A DNA stretch of 25,244 nucleotides, from assembly GCA_023423415.1 (NCBI GenBank), contig JAFAFP010000190.1, positions 1-25,244 on the forward strand, given 5' to 3'. Origin of the DNA: Pseudomonadota bacterium. GTDB taxonomy: Bacteria > Pseudomonadota > Alphaproteobacteria > Rhizobiales > Xanthobacteraceae. The position numbers were made by a program, and so were the translations under genes. Shown piece by piece: positions 22,881 through 25,244 of the stretch (position 1 is its first letter; every line of letters starts with the position of its first letter). The notes beneath the pieces are model-generated. The model was not told the DNA's origin. It was given only the letters and a program-made list of their open reading frames with translations, and ran no database searches.

Positions 22881-23906
22881 TTAAGTTCCCGTGTATTTGC
22901 GATACCAGTCCACGAAATTGCGGATGCCGGTTTCGACCGGGGTTGAGGGCCGGAAGCCGACATCTCGCATCAGATCATCGACGTCGGCGTATGTTTCGGG
23001 CACGTCGCCCGGCTGCATCGGAAACAACTCGCGCTTCGCGGGTTTGCCGAGACATTTCTCCAGTTCACTGACGACGTGCAGCAGCTCAGCCGGCTTGTTG
23101 TTGCCGATATTGTAGATGCGATACGGCGCAGAACTCGTCGCTGGATCCGGATTTCCGCCGGACCAGTCCGACGCAGGTGCGGCCGGGCGATCGACGAGGC
23201 GCACGATCGATTCCACCACATCATCCACATAGGTGAAATCGCGGCGCATATTGCCGTGATTGAATAGCTTGATAGGACGACCGGCGAGGATGGCTTCGGC
23301 GAACAACCACATCGCCATATCTGGCCGACCCCAAGGGCCATACACGGTAAAGAAACGCAGTCCCGTCACTGGCAACCTGAACAGATGCGCATAGGAATGC
23401 GCCATCAATTCGTTGGCCTTCTTGCTCGCCGCATACATGCTGATCGGATGATCGACGTTGTCATGAACGCGAAACGGCAACCGCGTATTGGCGCCATACA
23501 CCGACGATGACGATGCAAACACGAGGTGCCGGCAGTCGTTGTGGCGGCAGCCTTCCAGCACATTGATGAAGCCCTGCACGTTGGCGTCGACATAGGCGTG
23601 CGGGTGCGTGATCGAGTGCCGGACACCCGCCTGCGCGGCAAGATGAATCACATGTGGGAATTTGCGTTCGTGGAACAACGTGGCCGTAGCCTCGCGATCC
23701 GCGAGATCGAGCCTGATGAATTCGAAGTGATTGGAGGTTGCGAGCTCCGCGCGCCGCGCCTCTTTCAGAGCCGGATCGTAATACGGCGTCATGCTGTCAA
23801 CGCCGACCACGTGCCGTCCCTGCGACAGCAGACGGCGTGCCACATGGAAACCGATGAACCCGGCTGCGCCGGTGACGAGGATCGGAGAATTGCTCAAAGC
23901 CGCCAC
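22881..23906 (-). CDS. NAD-dependent UDP-uronate 4-epimerase (LpsL/Cap1J-like)
   Basis: A 341-residue extended short-chain dehydrogenase. TGAAGFIG (12-19) binds NAD; SSSSVYG (~132-138) and Y158-A-A-S-K162 form the catalytic triad. VDSMTPYYDPALKEARRAEL and the RRDFTYVDDVVESIVRL block are typical of UDP-glucuronate 4-epimerases making UDP-galacturonate. Because its partner gene encodes a UDP-HexNAc 6-dehydrogenase, UDP-GlcNAcA to UDP-GalNAcA is an alternative. The frame starts at GTG 23906 and overlaps the end of the dehydrogenase gene by 13 bases; a TTG at 23897, overlapping the stop as TTGA, is another possible start. Tight overlap implies coupled translation with the dehydrogenase. Confidence 0.94.
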   Translation of the reverse strand: MAALSNSPILVTGAAGFIGFHVARRLLSQGRHVVGVDSMTPYYDPALKEARRAELATSNHFEFIRLDLADREATATLFHERKFPHVIHLAAQAGVRHSITHPHAYVDANVQGFINVLEGCRHNDCRHLVFASSSSVYGANTRLPFRVHDNVDHPISMYAASKKANELMAHSYAHLFRLPVTGLRFFTVYGPWGRPDMAMWLFAEAILAGRPIKLFNHGNMRRDFTYVDDVVESIVRLVDRPAAPASDWSGGNPDPATSSAPYRIYNIGNNKPAELLHVVSELEKCLGKPAKRELFPMQPGDVPETYADVDDLMRDVGFRPSTPVETGIRNFVDWYRKYTGT

Positions 23907-25177
23907 AACTCGATTGCTGAGGGCTTCGTTGCCCGGTCAAGGGTACCTTTAACGTCGAACACCGTACCGTCCCCGTCTCGCAACAGCTTCTGAATCAAGC
24001 CCCACCCTTGGCTGACATACTCATCGTGCGCGACCGCCATCACCACAGCATCCGCGGGTTTGAGCGATTCCTGTGCCAACAGCGTAATGCCGTATTCGTG
24101 CTTCGCCTCATCTGGCGAAGCCATCGGGTCGTGAACCTGCACCGTGACACCCGACGATTTCAATTCATTGACAATGTCCGCGACCTTGGAGTTGCGCGTG
24201 TCGGGCACGTTTTCCTTGAACGTCACGCCCAGCACCGTAACCACCGCGTTGGTCCGCTGACGCTTGAACAGGCTTTGCACGCAAGCCAGCGCCACGCGCT
24301 GTCCGACATTGTCGTTGATCCGCCGGCCAGCGAGAATGACTTCTGGGTGATAACCTGCGCGCTCCGCTCGGTAGGTTAGATAGTACGGATCGACGCCGAT
24401 GCAGTGGCCGCCAACGAGACCGGGGTAGAATTTCTGGAAATTCCATTTCGTGCCGGCTGCCGCGAGCACATCGCCGGTGTCGATCCCCAGGCGATGACAG
24501 ATCGCCGACAGTTCGTTCATGAAGGCGATGTTGAGGTCGCGCTGGGTGTTTTCGATCACTTTGGCGGCTTCCGCCACCTTGATCGAGGGAGCGCGATGCA
24601 CCCCGGCGGTGACCACCGAAGCATACACATCCGCAACGATGTCGAGCGTTGCGTCATCCTGTCCTGCGACGACCTTGGTGATCGTTTCGAAGCGGTGCTT
24701 CTTGTCACCGGGATTGATGCGCTCCGGCGAATAGCCGACGGTGAAGTCCTTTCCAGCCTTCAGACCGGACACCTTTTCCAGGACCGGCACACAGTCTTCT
24801 TCGATGCAGCCAGGATAGACCGTCGATTCGTAAACGACGATCGAGCCCTTTTTCATCGCCGATCCTACCGTCTGCGACGCGCCAAGCAGGGGGCGCAGGT
24901 CTGGACGATTGGCATTGTCGATCGGGGTCGGCACCGTAACGATGAAAAAGTCGGCCGTGCTCAGTTTGTCGATATCGGCGGTATAAGCCAACGTCGGAAG
25001 GTGCAGATCCGGCCCTTCAATTTCTCGAGTCCGGTCGATACCGGCACGCAGTTCATCGATACGGCCCTGATCGATGTCAAAGCCGACGACCTCGACACCC
25101 GCCCGCGCAAAGGCCACCGCGACCGGCAAGCCGACATAGCCCAGACCGATGACGGCGATTTTCCTGTTATGGGACAC
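23894..25177 (-). CDS. UDP-sugar 6-dehydrogenase (TviB/WbpA/WbpO-type, UDP-HexNAc)
   Basis: A 427-residue UDP-glucose/GDP-mannose dehydrogenase family enzyme that oxidises C6 of a UDP-hexose to the uronic acid with two NAD+. IAVIGLGYVGLPVA (7-20) is the Rossmann motif, TVPTPID and YESTVYPGC follow, and the thioester Cys259 is in GLVGGHCIGVDPYYL. The wording of the Cys block (FYPGLVGGHCIGVDPYYLTY) and the GVTFKENVPDTRNSKVADIV block match TviB/WbpA/WbpO, which act on UDP-GlcNAc or UDP-GalNAc, rather than Ugd/RkpK. Start is GTG at 25177, with AGGA six bases upstream. First gene of the visible cluster, overlapping the epimerase. The product should be UDP-N-acetyl-hexosaminuronate for an acidic surface glycan. 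Confidence 0.95.
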   Translation of the reverse strand: MSHNRKIAVIGLGYVGLPVAVAFARAGVEVVGFDIDQGRIDELRAGIDRTREIEGPDLHLPTLAYTADIDKLSTADFFIVTVPTPIDNANRPDLRPLLGASQTVGSAMKKGSIVVYESTVYPGCIEEDCVPVLEKVSGLKAGKDFTVGYSPERINPGDKKHRFETITKVVAGQDDATLDIVADVYASVVTAGVHRAPSIKVAEAAKVIENTQRDLNIAFMNELSAICHRLGIDTGDVLAAAGTKWNFQKFYPGLVGGHCIGVDPYYLTYRAERAGYHPEVILAGRRINDNVGQRVALACVQSLFKRQRTNAVVTVLGVTFKENVPDTRNSKVADIVNELKSSGVTVQVHDPMASPDEAKHEYGITLLAQESLKPADAVVMAVAHDEYVSQGWGLIQKLLRDGDGTVFDVKGTLDRATKPSAIELWRL

Positions 25178-25244
25178 GTTGCTTCCTACGACTGCGAGAC
25201 GGGGGTCATAGCCGGAAGCTCATGGCACGGGCAATAGCGCGGCC

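Noticed and set aside
22861..22881. Direct repeat GGCCTTAA after the epimerase gene
   Set aside because: Two 8-base copies about a dozen bases apart in a 58-base gap; too short to tell from chance and without other structure.
1..25244. CRISPR arrays, insertion sequences, att sites, toxin-antitoxin or phage-defence genes
   Set aside because: No spaced direct repeats, transposase or integrase motifs, or defence-type domains were seen; all long frames with family motifs are metabolic, transport or envelope genes.

Overview
The window reads as chromosomal DNA of a GC-rich alphaproteobacterium, most likely order Hyphomicrobiales and near Bradyrhizobium, Rhodopseudomonas or Afipia (Nitrobacteraceae). 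This is inference from gene content: solute-binding proteins of the Bug and TRAP types without their permeases, a CoxL-like molybdenum hydroxylase with the form II active-site motif, a ThiM variant, a stand-alone Lrp/AsnC sensor domain, and a cloverleaf palindrome of a kind I associate with these genomes. I see no rRNA, tRNA, insertion sequence, phage gene or CRISPR array.

Left part (1-5000). A fumarylacetoacetate-hydrolase family gene on the + strand converges on a minus-strand operon, with a four-stem palindrome between them. The operon runs thiM - thiD - TRAP-type binding protein. All three cistrons are joined by 4-base ATGA overlaps, and a canonical TPP riboswitch precedes thiM. The 3' part of its aptamer carries the thiM Shine-Dalgarno, and its closing helix ends one base before the start codon. 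The odd member is the TRAP binding protein, which is thereby placed under thiamine control. Upstream of the riboswitch promoter lies a Bug-type (TctC) binding protein.

Middle (5000-16500). A flavin aromatic-ring hydroxylase is transcribed divergently from the Bug gene and followed by a tiny Lrp/AsnC ligand-binding domain protein. Then come, all on the minus strand, a DMT/EamA permease, a diheme cytochrome c, a class II cytochrome c, a CoxL-like molybdopterin subunit with no iron-sulfur or FAD subunit beside it, an RND efflux pump and its lipoprotein adaptor. The adaptor, pump and CoxL-like genes are separated by only 8 and 12 bases, so they look like one transcript. The two cytochromes sit just downstream and are candidate electron acceptors.

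Right part (16500-25200). Minus-strand genes for envelope glycan precursors: a UDP-HexNAc 6-dehydrogenase, a UDP-uronate 4-epimerase, a bifunctional mannose-1-phosphate guanylyltransferase/mannose-6-phosphate isomerase, a short transaldolase-family enzyme, a Gfo/Idh dehydrogenase plus DegT aminotransferase pair that fits 3-amino-sugar synthesis (GnnA/GnnB or WbpB/WbpE logic), and the lipid II flippase murJ. No glycosyltransferase, flippase or polymerase of a polysaccharide locus is inside the window.

The best leads for new biology are the TPP-controlled TRAP binding protein, the efflux pump/molybdenum hydroxylase/cytochrome grouping, and the transaldolase-like enzyme inside the nucleotide-sugar cluster. 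Nothing here is by itself proof of an undescribed system.
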